NCBI GenBank assembly: GCA_947494695.1
Contig: CANLWB010000014.1
Location: 1 to 64,000, forward strand
Length of the DNA stretch: 64,000 nucleotides
Source: an uncultured Flavobacteriaceae bacterium
GTDB taxonomy: Bacteria > Bacteroidota > Bacteroidia > Flavobacteriales > Flavobacteriaceae
Reading direction: 5' to 3'
Position 1 is the stretch's first letter. Each line of letters begins with the position of its first letter. The notes below the pieces were generated by a model, which was not told the origin of the DNA, ran no database searches, and saw only the letters and a program-made list of their open reading frames with translations. Positions 33,966 through 43,148 of this stretch are shown here, piece after piece. Position numbers and translations under genes: made by a program.

Positions 33966-35497
33966 TTATGTTGTTCTTTTAAGGTATTCGCCCAAAGTTG
34001 ACTAATTTTCCATTGCTTCTTAAAAAGTTTAAAATACATTACGGGGTTTTTAATATTCTGAGATTTATAGTATTTAATAAAAAGTTTTGTCTTATAGCCT
34101 AATAGCTGATGCTTTGTCGAGTTATTCATTCTATTCAACATCACTGTAGGCGATGGTTTTGGCTGTGTATCATCTTTAAGCCAAGGGTGCACAAAAGGTG
34201 TTCTAAATCCTCCTATAGGGGCTTTTAAATGTTTAATTTTAATATCTGGGAAATATATTATGTCTGCACCGGAGTTTCTAAGTTGCATTCCAAAATCGGC
34301 ATCTTCTCCATAACCAAATTCTAAGGCCAAATCGAACTTAATTTGTTCCAGAAATTTTGAAGCTATAACACTACTTCCTGCACCAAAAGTACTCCACTGT
34401 AAAGGGGTATTGTGACGTTCAACTTCATTTTCCTGAAGGTAGCTCATTGTGATAACATCTAGATCATAATACTTCATTTTGGTTATTACAAGTTCAAGTA
34501 AATCATCTTTAAACTTATTATCATCATCTGCTAAATACACATAATCCGCTGTCACTTCTTTTAAAGCCAGGTTACGTGCATTACACGCTCCCATTTTGTG
34601 AATAAACTTATGTTTAATTATAAAAGGCCATGTGTTATTGACAATAAAATCTAATTCCGTTTTGCTATTTACATCTTCGTTTTGTTCTATTATAATTACT
34701 TTTTCTGGTAGTTTGGTTTGATTAGACAAATCTTTTAATACATCATACAAATACTCTTTTCTTCCTACTGTGGGTATAATAACATCTATAGATGTTTTTT
34801 GATTCGTTTTACTTAAAGATAATGGCTCCAGATCGAATTTTAATCTTATTTTTTTTTGCTTAAGAAAAATACTCCTGAAAAAAGAAAAAAGTGGAAATTT
34901 TCGTTCATTTACAATAATGTTTAAGAGTAACAAAAAACTCCATACGCCTTTGTAATGTAATCTTACAAACTTAAACAATTCAAAATCTGAAGCTTTTTTA
35001 GGTTTTGTTAAGATATTTAAATTGTCTAAAAGTCTGGGTTCGGAATAACAAAATAAACCTTGTGGCATTCCCTTTTTTGCTATCGAGTTAAGAAAAAAAC
35101 AGAATGAACTATTATAACTTATTTTACCCTGAAACTTTAATAATTGTGATGCATAAATTGCTCCAACCTGACTACTCATAAGCCATGTCGGGTATTTTGC
35201 TTTTTTATTTACCTTTAAAAATGGAGTATCTTCTATATACCCTATTGGTTCTGGGATGTACTGCTCATTAGAATAAGAAAGCATTATATTTTTGAGATGA
35301 AACGACGTTTTTATTGCCTTAATATTTAAGCTTTCTTTTATTGATTCATGGCACCAAATAAGGATGCTTTCAATATTGCTTTTCGCCACATTAAACAATT
35401 CTTCGATAGGGTTTTGGGACATAATCTTCAACGACTTATTAACATTTAAATCAATAAGTTCTGTAACCCGATCATCCTTATGTATTAACAGAATCAT
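33962..35497 (-). CDS. Two-part protein with C-terminal GT2 domain
   Basis: A 511-residue protein. The C-terminal half (about 235-511) is a GT2 enzyme: SIDVIIPTVGRKEYLYDVLK, the metal motif LADDDNKF, and GYGEDADFGMQLRNSG. The first 230 residues are not recognised; they contain IWCHESIKESLN and a hydrophobic, basic stretch near 190-215. This extension may bind the acceptor or be a separate enzymatic domain. The gene lies between two glycosyltransferase genes with 4-bp overlaps. Confidence 0.82.
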   Translation of the reverse strand: MILLIHKDDRVTELIDLNVNKSLKIMSQNPIEELFNVAKSNIESILIWCHESIKESLNIKAIKTSFHLKNIMLSYSNEQYIPEPIGYIEDTPFLKVNKKAKYPTWLMSSQVGAIYASQLLKFQGKISYNSSFCFFLNSIAKKGMPQGLFCYSEPRLLDNLNILTKPKKASDFELFKFVRLHYKGVWSFLLLLNIIVNERKFPLFSFFRSIFLKQKKIRLKFDLEPLSLSKTNQKTSIDVIIPTVGRKEYLYDVLKDLSNQTKLPEKVIIIEQNEDVNSKTELDFIVNNTWPFIIKHKFIHKMGACNARNLALKEVTADYVYLADDDNKFKDDLLELVITKMKYYDLDVITMSYLQENEVERHNTPLQWSTFGAGSSVIASKFLEQIKFDLALEFGYGEDADFGMQLRNSGADIIYFPDIKIKHLKAPIGGFRTPFVHPWLKDDTQPKPSPTVMLNRMNNSTKHQLLGYKTKLFIKYYKSQNIKNPVMYFKLFKKQWKISQLWANTLKEQHK

Positions 35498-36642
35498 TTT
35501 TCTATAATACTTTTATAGTATTCTATATTTATATCAGCATTTTTTTCAATATCAAAAAGTTTTTCCACTTTTTTTCTTGCGGCTTCACCTATTTTGATAC
35601 ATTTATTCTTATCATCAAACAATTCAAGAATACGATTAGCATAATCATTAACCTTAGATGGATGTACTAAAAATCCATTAACTTCATCATCAATCAATTC
35701 TTGGGCCCACCCTATGCTCGTATTCACTACAGGCTTTTGCAACGCCATTGACTCAATGGTTACCATACCTAAAGTCTCGGCAAAAGATGGAAACGTACAT
35801 ACATGAGCCTTTTTTATATGTTTCTGAACTTCTACATATGGTATCTTACCTAAATAACGACATTGTTCTTTCGCCCTTTCGGAAAAAAGGTTTTCCATAA
35901 GACTATATGTTGAAGCGCTACCTGTTTTTATATCTGAAGTATCGCTGCCTATTAAAATAAGCTTCGCATCAGGATTAGATTCTACAACTCTGTTAAATAC
36001 TTCTGCTAATTCTAAAACACCTTTCTTTCTTATTATTGTACCAATATATAACACAGTATTTTCGTCATAATCATGAGGATTTTCATTAACAAAGTATTTC
36101 AATTGTAACCCGTAATGTATAGTCTTAATTTTATCATTATCCAGTCCAAATATTTCTTGTGTTTCTCTTCCTGCATAGGCTGTTGGAGCAACATAAGCTT
36201 TCGCCATTTTTAGGGCTGATTTTTCGAAAATAAAATTTTTAAATTTCTGTTTCCTCTTTTCTAATTTACAGAAATATGCATCACTACCATGGAATCTTAT
36301 AACTAAGGGGGATCTAAATTTCATAAAAGCCGTTATTCCTGTCCAATCAGGAGCTTCTAAAACTTGAATATCTTTCTTTTTAACAACATTGTTTACATAG
36401 TTTTGAATATGCTTTCTATAAAAAAACCAAGTAGCAACTCTAAACCGTTTCGTTTTAATTAAGTGAATTTCTACGTTTTCGTCAATAAACACCTCATTTT
36501 TATTCTGGTGATAAACAAAAACCGTAACATCAATACCTTTATCTACAAGAGCTTTTGCAAGGTTTTTAATACTCGTACCTATTCCAGCCGCATGTTTTAT
36601 TTTGGCATGAGGATATTCAGATGTGATGAAGCCTACTTTCAT
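35494..36642 (-). CDS. Glycosyltransferase family 4
   Basis: A 382-residue GT-B enzyme. The N-terminus KVGFITSEYPHAKIKHAAGI ends in the glycine pattern G-x-G-T-S, followed by DWTGITAFMKFRSPLVIRFH. The donor domain has LYIGTIIRKKGVLELAEVFN and TFPSFAETLGMVTIESMALQ. It starts directly after the next upstream gene with no gap. The sugar donor is unknown. Confidence 0.9.
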   Translation of the reverse strand: MKVGFITSEYPHAKIKHAAGIGTSIKNLAKALVDKGIDVTVFVYHQNKNEVFIDENVEIHLIKTKRFRVATWFFYRKHIQNYVNNVVKKKDIQVLEAPDWTGITAFMKFRSPLVIRFHGSDAYFCKLEKRKQKFKNFIFEKSALKMAKAYVAPTAYAGRETQEIFGLDNDKIKTIHYGLQLKYFVNENPHDYDENTVLYIGTIIRKKGVLELAEVFNRVVESNPDAKLILIGSDTSDIKTGSASTYSLMENLFSERAKEQCRYLGKIPYVEVQKHIKKAHVCTFPSFAETLGMVTIESMALQKPVVNTSIGWAQELIDDEVNGFLVHPSKVNDYANRILELFDDKNKCIKIGEAARKKVEKLFDIEKNADINIEYYKSIIEK

Positions 36643-37857
36643 TTATAAAATTTTATCAAATATTTTTATACTTCCATAAAATGTGAGTGCTATAAGGACT
36701 AAATAATTAGAAACAATTAGTTTCTTAGATATGGCCCTGCTTTCCTCTAAATTAAAATACCAAACAAATGCCATTATAAAAACTGGCGCTAGCCATCTTA
36801 GCTCCACATTAGAAATGATAATTAAAGAAAAAACAGAGAGCATTACTAATACCGCGCTTGGAATAAACATATTATATCCTATACGTCTCTTTTTAATTAA
36901 CTCTATTATAGGAAGCGCAATAATAAGAATGAGTACAAATCCTAATTGCCTAAATGAAGATAAAATAGCATATGCAAAATCCTTAAAAAATTCTCTTATA
37001 GTAAGTTTTAAATCAAAAACTAGACTTTCTAAAATACCTTTAGGCAACGATGCTTCTCCGTTAACATCAACATAAGATTGTGTGTCTTGCCATGTTGGAT
37101 GCTTTCCTTTTTTTAAATCACCTTTATTAACGAGGAGTTGAGCAAGATACTGTCTTTGTATCCAAGTGACATTAACGGATTCAGGGGGTGCCTTTAAATC
37201 ATAGGATAATGTTCCCTTTTCCTTTAAAGAGGGCAGGTTAAAGCACAACAACAACATAACGAATAATGAAGGGAACAGAAATTTTAGTTTTATTTTATCC
37301 TTATGTTTATATATTATAAAAAAGGCTAGCAATATTACCGGGAAATATATAATGGTCAACACTCGTGTAAAAAAAGCAACAGCTAGTGCTATAAATGCTA
37401 CATTACTATTAAATGTTTGGTTCTTATATAACTGAAAGACTTCATTAAAAAAAATCACTAATGATACCGTATATAATGCATCGTTAGTCCCATAAAAAAA
37501 GAAAATCGTCGTGCACAAGTAAAATAAAAAAGCTGCAAAGAAAAAGATGGATGGCTTATTTCGTTTCCAAAAATAAATACCTAAAACAATAATTGCCAAA
37601 AAACTAACAAGCCTTAAAGCGATATATTTTTTAAAAACAAAGGTTAGCGGATATGCTAAAAGCATATAGAGTATGGAAATGTTTTTTTTAATAGCAATTA
37701 ACCAGCCTTTATTGTTAATTAAGTTTAAATCGTTAATAAAAAGTTGCTCATCTCCCCTTCCCTCAGGAATATTAATTATGTATATGGTTGTAAAAACGAC
37801 ATAAAAAAGAACGCTCAATATAACGATTCGTCTCAAAGCAGGTTCTAATCTATCCAT
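36643..37857 (-). CDS. Polytopic membrane protein, GT-C-like
   Basis: A 404-residue protein with about ten membrane helices. An acidic motif, EGRGDEQLF, lies in the first extracytoplasmic loop (residues about 31-39), and a soluble loop covers about 205-265. GT-C glycosyltransferases that use polyprenyl-linked sugars carry such Asp/Glu residues in this loop. It may therefore add a sugar on the periplasmic side, using the polyprenyl-phosphate sugar made by the GT2 at 39591-40529. A Wzy-like role is the alternative. Confidence 0.6.
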   Translation of the reverse strand: MDRLEPALRRIVILSVLFYVVFTTIYIINIPEGRGDEQLFINDLNLINNKGWLIAIKKNISILYMLLAYPLTFVFKKYIALRLVSFLAIIVLGIYFWKRNKPSIFFFAAFLFYLCTTIFFFYGTNDALYTVSLVIFFNEVFQLYKNQTFNSNVAFIALAVAFFTRVLTIIYFPVILLAFFIIYKHKDKIKLKFLFPSLFVMLLLCFNLPSLKEKGTLSYDLKAPPESVNVTWIQRQYLAQLLVNKGDLKKGKHPTWQDTQSYVDVNGEASLPKGILESLVFDLKLTIREFFKDFAYAILSSFRQLGFVLILIIALPIIELIKKRRIGYNMFIPSAVLVMLSVFSLIIISNVELRWLAPVFIMAFVWYFNLEESRAISKKLIVSNYLVLIALTFYGSIKIFDKIL

Positions 37858-38965
37858 TAAATGTAGTTATATTATTTACGATATGTTCAGGATTTAATTC
37901 GTAAAACATGGGTAATCTTAATAATTGATTTGTAAACTTATCGCTATTTGGCAATGTTCGGCCGTCGTGCTTGTGTTTATAATAATCACTTGAATGTAAA
38001 CTCAAATAATGAAAAACGGCATGTATATCTCTATCCTTCAAATGGTTTATTAATGCTTTACGTTGTTCTTCCGATTTACAGATTAAATAAAACATGTGTG
38101 CATTATTGGTTTCTGTTTCTGGTATCGGCATTATTTCTATTTCATTATTGTTTGCCCATTCATTTAAGTGATTATGATAATAATGCCAATGGGTTAATCT
38201 TTTATTCTGGATGTTATCTAAATTCTCTATTTGTGCCCAAAGAAAAGCTGCAATAATTTCAGAAGGCAGAAAAGATGACCCTGTGTCTACCCAACCATAT
38301 TTATTGACTTCTCCTCGAAAAAACTCTGCTCTATTAGTCCCCTTTTCCCAGATAATTTCTGCCCTGTTAACAAAGCGTTCATCATTAATTGCCAGCAAAC
38401 CTCCTTCTCCTGAAATAATATTTTTTGTTTCATGAAATGAAAACGCTGCCATATGACCAATTGCCCCTAAAGCTTTTCCTTTGTATCTAGAACAAATAGC
38501 TTGTGCTGCGTCTTCAATTACTAGCAGGTTATGTCGTATTGCAATATCCATAATTGTATCCATATCGCACGAAACACCTGCATAATGCACAACAACGATT
38601 GCTTTTGTGTTAGAGGTAATTAAAGCTTCAACTTTAGTCGCATCAATATTGGGGTTATCTGAATAAGAATCGGCAAAAGTTATAGTTGCTCCCTGACGAA
38701 TGAAAGCCAGTGCAGTTGAAACAAATGTAAAACTTGGTATGATAACCTCATCTCCTTGTTTGATATTTGCTAATATAGCGCACATTTCCAAAGCGTCAGT
38801 ACACGAAGTGGTGAGCAAAGTCTTTTTAAAACCAAAAGTACTCTCAAAGTAATTTTGACATCTTCTTGTAAAATCACCATTACCAGAAATTTTTCCAAGC
38901 TTTACTGCCTCTTCAATATACTGAGTTTCTTTGCCTGTTAGATATGGTTTATTAAATGGAATCAT
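37850..38965 (-). CDS. rffA: Sugar 4-aminotransferase (RffA/WecE-like, DegT family)
   Basis: A 371-residue PLP enzyme. The cofactor lysine is K181 in SFHETKNIISGEGG, and the PLP-ring Asp is D152 in VIEDAAQAICSRYKG. The opening MIPFNKPYLTGKETQYIEEA and the FHETKN motif are those of TDP-4-keto-6-deoxyglucose 4-aminotransferases (WecE/RffA, VioA), which make TDP-4-amino-4,6-dideoxyhexose. The downstream acetyltransferase overlaps by 4 bp, giving a two-step pair. The TDP-sugar synthase and dehydratase (RmlA, RmlB) are not in the window. Confidence 0.88.
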   Translation of the reverse strand: MIPFNKPYLTGKETQYIEEAVKLGKISGNGDFTRRCQNYFESTFGFKKTLLTTSCTDALEMCAILANIKQGDEVIIPSFTFVSTALAFIRQGATITFADSYSDNPNIDATKVEALITSNTKAIVVVHYAGVSCDMDTIMDIAIRHNLLVIEDAAQAICSRYKGKALGAIGHMAAFSFHETKNIISGEGGLLAINDERFVNRAEIIWEKGTNRAEFFRGEVNKYGWVDTGSSFLPSEIIAAFLWAQIENLDNIQNKRLTHWHYYHNHLNEWANNNEIEIMPIPETETNNAHMFYLICKSEEQRKALINHLKDRDIHAVFHYLSLHSSDYYKHKHDGRTLPNSDKFTNQLLRLPMFYELNPEHIVNNITTFNG

Positions 38966-39594
38966 CTTATAAATCTTGATGGATTACCAACGTATAATCC
39001 TGATTTTTCAATTGGCTTAATGACTACTGTTCCGCCACCAATCTGCACATCATTAGCTAAATTAATATTGTCTATTATGGTTGAGTTGACACCTATATTG
39101 CAACGTTTACCAATATTCACGAACCCTGCAATTGCGACACTTGGTGACAAAAAAGTATGTTGATCTATTAAAGAATCATGGGCTATGGTACAACTTACAT
39201 TAATAAAAACATCGTCTTTTATGGTTACCTGTTGATCAATGACAGTTCCGGGAAATATACAAACGCCTTTTCCTATAGCACATGAAGCGTCAACATAACA
39301 AGATGAATGTATAAACGAGGCAAAAGGAATAACATCTTTCAACGCGTTATATAATTTTTCTCTAAAAGCTAGATGTTTATATCCAATTCCAATAATTATT
39401 TCGTCAAATATTTTATTCGTAAAACATTTTTTTATGTCTTTAAGCTTACCTAAAACTTTAATTTGATTTATTAAGGTATTCTGTACGGTAAAATCATCAA
39501 AAAAACCAACAACTTGAAATTGATTATCTTGAACAGCATGATAGGCTATTTGCTGCCCTAAATCTCCGGCACCTATAATCGCTAGCTTTTTCAT
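38962..39594 (-). CDS. NeuD/PglD-type sugar N-acetyltransferase
   Basis: A 210-residue hexapeptide acetyltransferase. The N-terminal Rossmann-like part has KLAIIGAGDLGQQIAYHAVQ; the left-handed beta-helix (about 90-195) shows hexapeptide repeats such as AIGKGVCIFPGTVIDQQV and the catalytic-type His in CTIAHDSLIDQH. PglD, VioB and NeuD share this build and acetylate amino-sugar nucleotides. Placed beside the 4-aminotransferase, it most likely N-acetylates its product. Confidence 0.88.
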   Translation of the reverse strand: MKKLAIIGAGDLGQQIAYHAVQDNQFQVVGFFDDFTVQNTLINQIKVLGKLKDIKKCFTNKIFDEIIIGIGYKHLAFREKLYNALKDVIPFASFIHSSCYVDASCAIGKGVCIFPGTVIDQQVTIKDDVFINVSCTIAHDSLIDQHTFLSPSVAIAGFVNIGKRCNIGVNSTIIDNINLANDVQIGGGTVVIKPIEKSGLYVGNPSRFIR

Positions 39595-40529
39595 ACGTTA
39601 TCACTCAGGTTTGTAAGTTCTTTAATAGAAAACAAAGGTCTTCCTTTAGATTCTTTATATATTTTCCCTATGTATAGTGCTGCAATACCTATAAAAAACA
39701 ATTGTACGCCTGTAGCTATAATTAATGCACTAATTATAGATGGCCAACCGGATTGAAAATCGATTAAATACAGTTTTAGAAACACAATAACCGAAAGCAT
39801 TACTATTCCGATTACAATAAAAACAACACCAAGTTTTACGGCTAATTTTAATGGTAATTCGGAGAAATCAAAAATGGCATTAAAAGCTAATTCCATTTTC
39901 TTTTTAAAATTAAATTTGCTAGTTCCTGCATAACGTTCGCGTTGATCAATCTGAATAACAGATTGTTTCATTCCTACATGCATAAAAATACCTTCGATAA
40001 ATCTATTCTGTTCCTTATATTCTAAGAACTTATTTGCAAATTTTCTATTAAAAATACGCATAACGGCTAATCCTTCTGGTAGTTTTAATCCAGTAAACTT
40101 CCTCAGTGTTCCCCAAAATATTTTTGAAAACAGCCTGTTTGTAAAAGAATCTTTTTTTTCTTTCCTAACTCCAAAAACCAAATCATATCCCTTATCTATT
40201 TCAACTATAAAACGTCCAATTTCGGTAGGTGGGTCCTGTAAATCAGGATCCATATACAGAAAATAGTCACCCGAGGCATGGGCAATTCCTGCGGTTAGAG
40301 CAGCCTGCTTACCATGATTATAGGATAACTCAATAAGTTTTATATTGACATTATTTAAGGCTTCTTGTTTAATAATTGAAACTGTACCGTCTGTACTACC
40401 GTCATCTATAAAAACGATTTCATAATCCACCGAAAGCTTTTTTAGCTCTTCAGTCATTTCCAAAATAAATCTGGAGATAACTTCTTCTTCAAAATAAACC
40501 GGAACTACGAACGATAGTTTTTTATTCAC
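39591..40529 (-). CDS. Polyprenyl-phosphate glycosyltransferase (GtrB/ArnC-like GT2)
   Basis: A 312-residue GT2 of the DPM1-like group: SFVVPVYFEEEVISRFILEM, VFIDDGSTDGTV, DxD in LYMDPDLQDPPTEIG, then two C-terminal helices (about 230-250 and 265-290). Such enzymes load a sugar onto polyprenyl phosphate for use by a membrane GT-C transferase. Two GT-C-like proteins are encoded in this locus (36643-37857 and 47751-49382). It overlaps the acetyltransferase gene by 4 bp. Confidence 0.9.
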   Translation of the reverse strand: MNKKLSFVVPVYFEEEVISRFILEMTEELKKLSVDYEIVFIDDGSTDGTVSIIKQEALNNVNIKLIELSYNHGKQAALTAGIAHASGDYFLYMDPDLQDPPTEIGRFIVEIDKGYDLVFGVRKEKKDSFTNRLFSKIFWGTLRKFTGLKLPEGLAVMRIFNRKFANKFLEYKEQNRFIEGIFMHVGMKQSVIQIDQRERYAGTSKFNFKKKMELAFNAIFDFSELPLKLAVKLGVVFIVIGIVMLSVIVFLKLYLIDFQSGWPSIISALIIATGVQLFFIGIAALYIGKIYKESKGRPLFSIKELTNLSDNV

Positions 40530-40539
40530 ATTCTTTTTT

Positions 40540-41181
40540 TTAAACGTCTATGTTTTTAAATGACTCTATTCGATATTTAGACCTCACATAAATACAGTCT
40601 CTATCAATTAAATGGACTTTAAATCCAACCTCTAATGCTGGTTTTATATCTAGTTTTAATGAATCTCCTATGAATAATATTTCACTCGCTTTTAATCCTA
40701 TTTTTCGCAAAGCTATTTTATAAAATTCAATGTTCGGTTTTGCCACTTTTTCTTCTTCAGAAATAATAATATGTTCAAAATTTATGTGATCCATTTTCTC
40801 TTTCAAAATCTCCCTTAGTCCAGAATTAAAATTTGACAATACGCCGTACTTACAAGAACTGAAATGAGATATATACTTAACATCCTCAAAAGTTTCCCAC
40901 GGTAAATATTTGCATGCATTAAATATACTATCCAATAACTCTGGAGTCTCAATTATACCAAAAGCATTAATAAGTTCTTTATTAAACATATTATAGAAAT
41001 CCTGAGATGTGAGATCTGGAAATTTAATACATTCTGACAATAGTTTATGTCTTTGCTTTAATTCTTTTTCTGATAGAGAATAACCAAAATCCTTAAGAAC
41101 CTTTATATAATTAGTCCATAAATCTGGTTTATGGATTAAAGTATTCGCTGCATCAAATAATATGTATTTAATTGTGCTCAT
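40540..41181 (-). CDS. HAD family hydrolase
   Basis: A 213-residue HAD hydrolase: motif I YILFDAANTLI, motif II LSNFNSG (Ser/Asn region), motif III lysine in EEEKVAKPNIEF, and motif IV LFIGDSLKLDI. Motif I has Asp-Ala-Ala in place of the phosphatase Asp-x-Asp, as in some FDAAGTL-type HADs, so its phosphatase activity is uncertain. It shares 1 bp with the ATP-grasp gene upstream; the SDR gene follows that. These three form a small enzyme group. Confidence 0.82.
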   Translation of the reverse strand: MSTIKYILFDAANTLIHKPDLWTNYIKVLKDFGYSLSEKELKQRHKLLSECIKFPDLTSQDFYNMFNKELINAFGIIETPELLDSIFNACKYLPWETFEDVKYISHFSSCKYGVLSNFNSGLREILKEKMDHINFEHIIISEEEKVAKPNIEFYKIALRKIGLKASEILFIGDSLKLDIKPALEVGFKVHLIDRDCIYVRSKYRIESFKNIDV

Positions 41182-42161
41182 TAAAATATATGGTATTTCG
41201 CTGAGTTATCTTGTACCTGATTAAAATCGGTTGCCTCAGTATAAATAACATCCATTAAAACCCTTGTAGCTACTCCTTCCTTTATATTTGGTTTTGAAGG
41301 AGGGTTTTGATACAACCACTCTTCAAGTGTATATTCTATATCTTTAAAACCAAAATTGGAACGTATGGAGTTGGTTCCCGAAATGCGACAATTTATTTCA
41401 AATGGAATAATTTTTCCTTCTTTTGTAACAATAGATTGAACATTTGCTGCTCCTTTTATTTCAGACACAGAGATGATTTCCTCTAATAGATTTTTTATTT
41501 TTTCATCATAAACAGTAATCACCTTACAATGGGTTGTTGTCCCGTTTTCCAAAATACGTTCGAAAGTTATAAATCCATGTAATTTCTGAGATTTAGTTAC
41601 ATAAAAAGCTGTCGTTATTTCTACACCTTCATGTAATTCTTGAATCATATAATCTTCATCTGAGCAATGATTATAGTCTTTCGGATTTATTTGAATTCCA
41701 CGTGACCCTCTTCCTTTTCTTGGTTTTAATATAATATTTTGAAATCTTTTATCATATTCACTTGGCAAAAATGAGCTAGCGAAAGGAATTTTATATGCAT
41801 TTAAATGTAAATACGTATTATACTTATCTAAATAGTATGACGCCGTCTCTGCTTCTGATACAGCAACATCGCAAGTGATGCTATCTTTGTGTTTTGCCAA
41901 ATAATAAACCTCAAAGTCTGTTGCCGGTATAATGAGATCTATAGCTTCATTTTCCACAATCAATTTAACACTGCTTATATAATTTTCATCATATGCATAA
42001 GGAACTTTATAAAAAACATCACATAGGTGATTTCCTGCGGAAAAAGCTTCAATATTTGTACCAACTACGTTTATATTAAATTGTGACGCTCTAATATTCC
42101 TTATAATGCCTTGTCCCACATTACCTCCAATACCAGTAACTAATACATTTTTTTTATCCAT
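41181..42161 (-). CDS. ATP-grasp domain protein (carbamoyl-phosphate-synthase-like)
   Basis: A 326-residue ATP-grasp enzyme. It begins with a Rossmann-like VLVTGIGGNVGQGIIRNIRA, then the ATP-grasp fold: ILKPRKGRGSRGI (ATP loop), MIQELHEGVEITTAF, and the metal/phosphate site IPFEINCRISGTNSI. ATP-grasp enzymes of this kind ligate a carboxylate to an amine; in polysaccharide loci they often attach an amino acid to a sugar. The substrate is unknown. It overlaps the SDR gene by 22 bp. Confidence 0.85.
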   Translation of the reverse strand: MDKKNVLVTGIGGNVGQGIIRNIRASQFNINVVGTNIEAFSAGNHLCDVFYKVPYAYDENYISSVKLIVENEAIDLIIPATDFEVYYLAKHKDSITCDVAVSEAETASYYLDKYNTYLHLNAYKIPFASSFLPSEYDKRFQNIILKPRKGRGSRGIQINPKDYNHCSDEDYMIQELHEGVEITTAFYVTKSQKLHGFITFERILENGTTTHCKVITVYDEKIKNLLEEIISVSEIKGAANVQSIVTKEGKIIPFEINCRISGTNSIRSNFGFKDIEYTLEEWLYQNPPSKPNIKEGVATRVLMDVIYTEATDFNQVQDNSAKYHIF

Positions 42162-42988
42162 TCAATACAATTTAATACTTCAGTTTTAAATACCTTTTCA
42201 GTTTTCATTTTCAAGACTTCATTAGTAAAACTATTGTCATAAAGATAAGATTTTGAATGATCTACTCCTTTAAAATCAATTTGAATACTCGGCAAGTACA
42301 TTTTTATAATGTTAGCCACCTCTAAATTAGATAATTCATCTTGAGATGTTGCCAAAAAGACAGCATTCTCTTCATGGTTTGCTGCTGCATATAAGTAATC
42401 GGCAACGCCGTTTACATGAATATAATTTTGTTTTCTCTTACCATCTCCAAATAGTGTGATCGCATTTTTAATAATCGCATTTTTAATAACCAATGGTATA
42501 AAAGTCTCTATTTTCATGTGAACACCATAAATGGAGGAAATCCTAACAATGGCGTACTTACTATGTTGTTTCACAATAGCTTCTCCTTTAAGTTTGGATT
42601 CAGCATATTTGGATTGCGGTTCTAAAACACTTCCTTCTGTAATCAATTTAGTAGAATGTTTGTACACAGAAACGCTAGAACAAAATACAATTTTTGCACT
42701 TTTAAATTGTCTGCATAAATCACTTACAAGATTAACATTAACTGCTTCCAACTTATCTTCAACATTTATAGTGGTAGCATTGGGGATAAATGCACTTATG
42801 ATATAAACGACATCAAAATGATCGTTTAAATCTTTTAAATCATCAACAGGTATATGCTTAATTCCTTCATATAAGTTATCTGTATTCTTATGGTAAACTC
42901 CAAGCACCTCACCACCAGATAAGGCCAGTTTTTCAGATAATACCTTACCTAAAAAGCTATTTGAACCAATTATAATGTGTGACTTCAT
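42140..42988 (-). CDS. NAD-dependent epimerase/dehydratase (extended SDR)
   Basis: A 282-residue extended SDR enzyme with the nucleotide-binding turn IIGSNSFLGKVL, the central FCSSVSVYK strand and the catalytic YxxxK in KYAESKLKGE. Extended SDRs in glycan loci interconvert nucleotide sugars (epimerase, reductase or dehydratase). The glycine motif is GSNSFLG rather than GxxGxxG. The gene follows a 160-bp gap (42989-43148) that has no obvious gene or promoter match, and its 3' end overlaps the ATP-grasp gene by 22 bp. Confidence 0.85.
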   Translation of the reverse strand: MKSHIIIGSNSFLGKVLSEKLALSGGEVLGVYHKNTDNLYEGIKHIPVDDLKDLNDHFDVVYIISAFIPNATTINVEDKLEAVNVNLVSDLCRQFKSAKIVFCSSVSVYKHSTKLITEGSVLEPQSKYAESKLKGEAIVKQHSKYAIVRISSIYGVHMKIETFIPLVIKNAIIKNAITLFGDGKRKQNYIHVNGVADYLYAAANHEENAVFLATSQDELSNLEVANIIKMYLPSIQIDFKGVDHSKSYLYDNSFTNEVLKMKTEKVFKTEVLNCIEWIKKMY

Positions 42989-43148
42989 TTTTAAAAACTT
43001 AAAACAATACTGAGAAATCTTATTATTTAAAAAATCGAGTAAAACTATAATTTAACAGAATATTAGCAGTTTTAGATGAACTTTATCTTCTTAATAAAAA
43101 TGGAATTACCTGTGAACTTTAGTTAAGAAACATACTATTTATATAAGA

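Noticed and set aside
40540-41181. Inactive HAD pseudogene
   Set aside because: Motifs III and IV are intact and the Asp-Ala-Ala motif I occurs in other HAD groups, so it is kept as a real gene.
42989-43148. Promoter for the SDR gene in the 160-bp gap
   Set aside because: No TAnnTTTG match on the minus strand was found in the gap.
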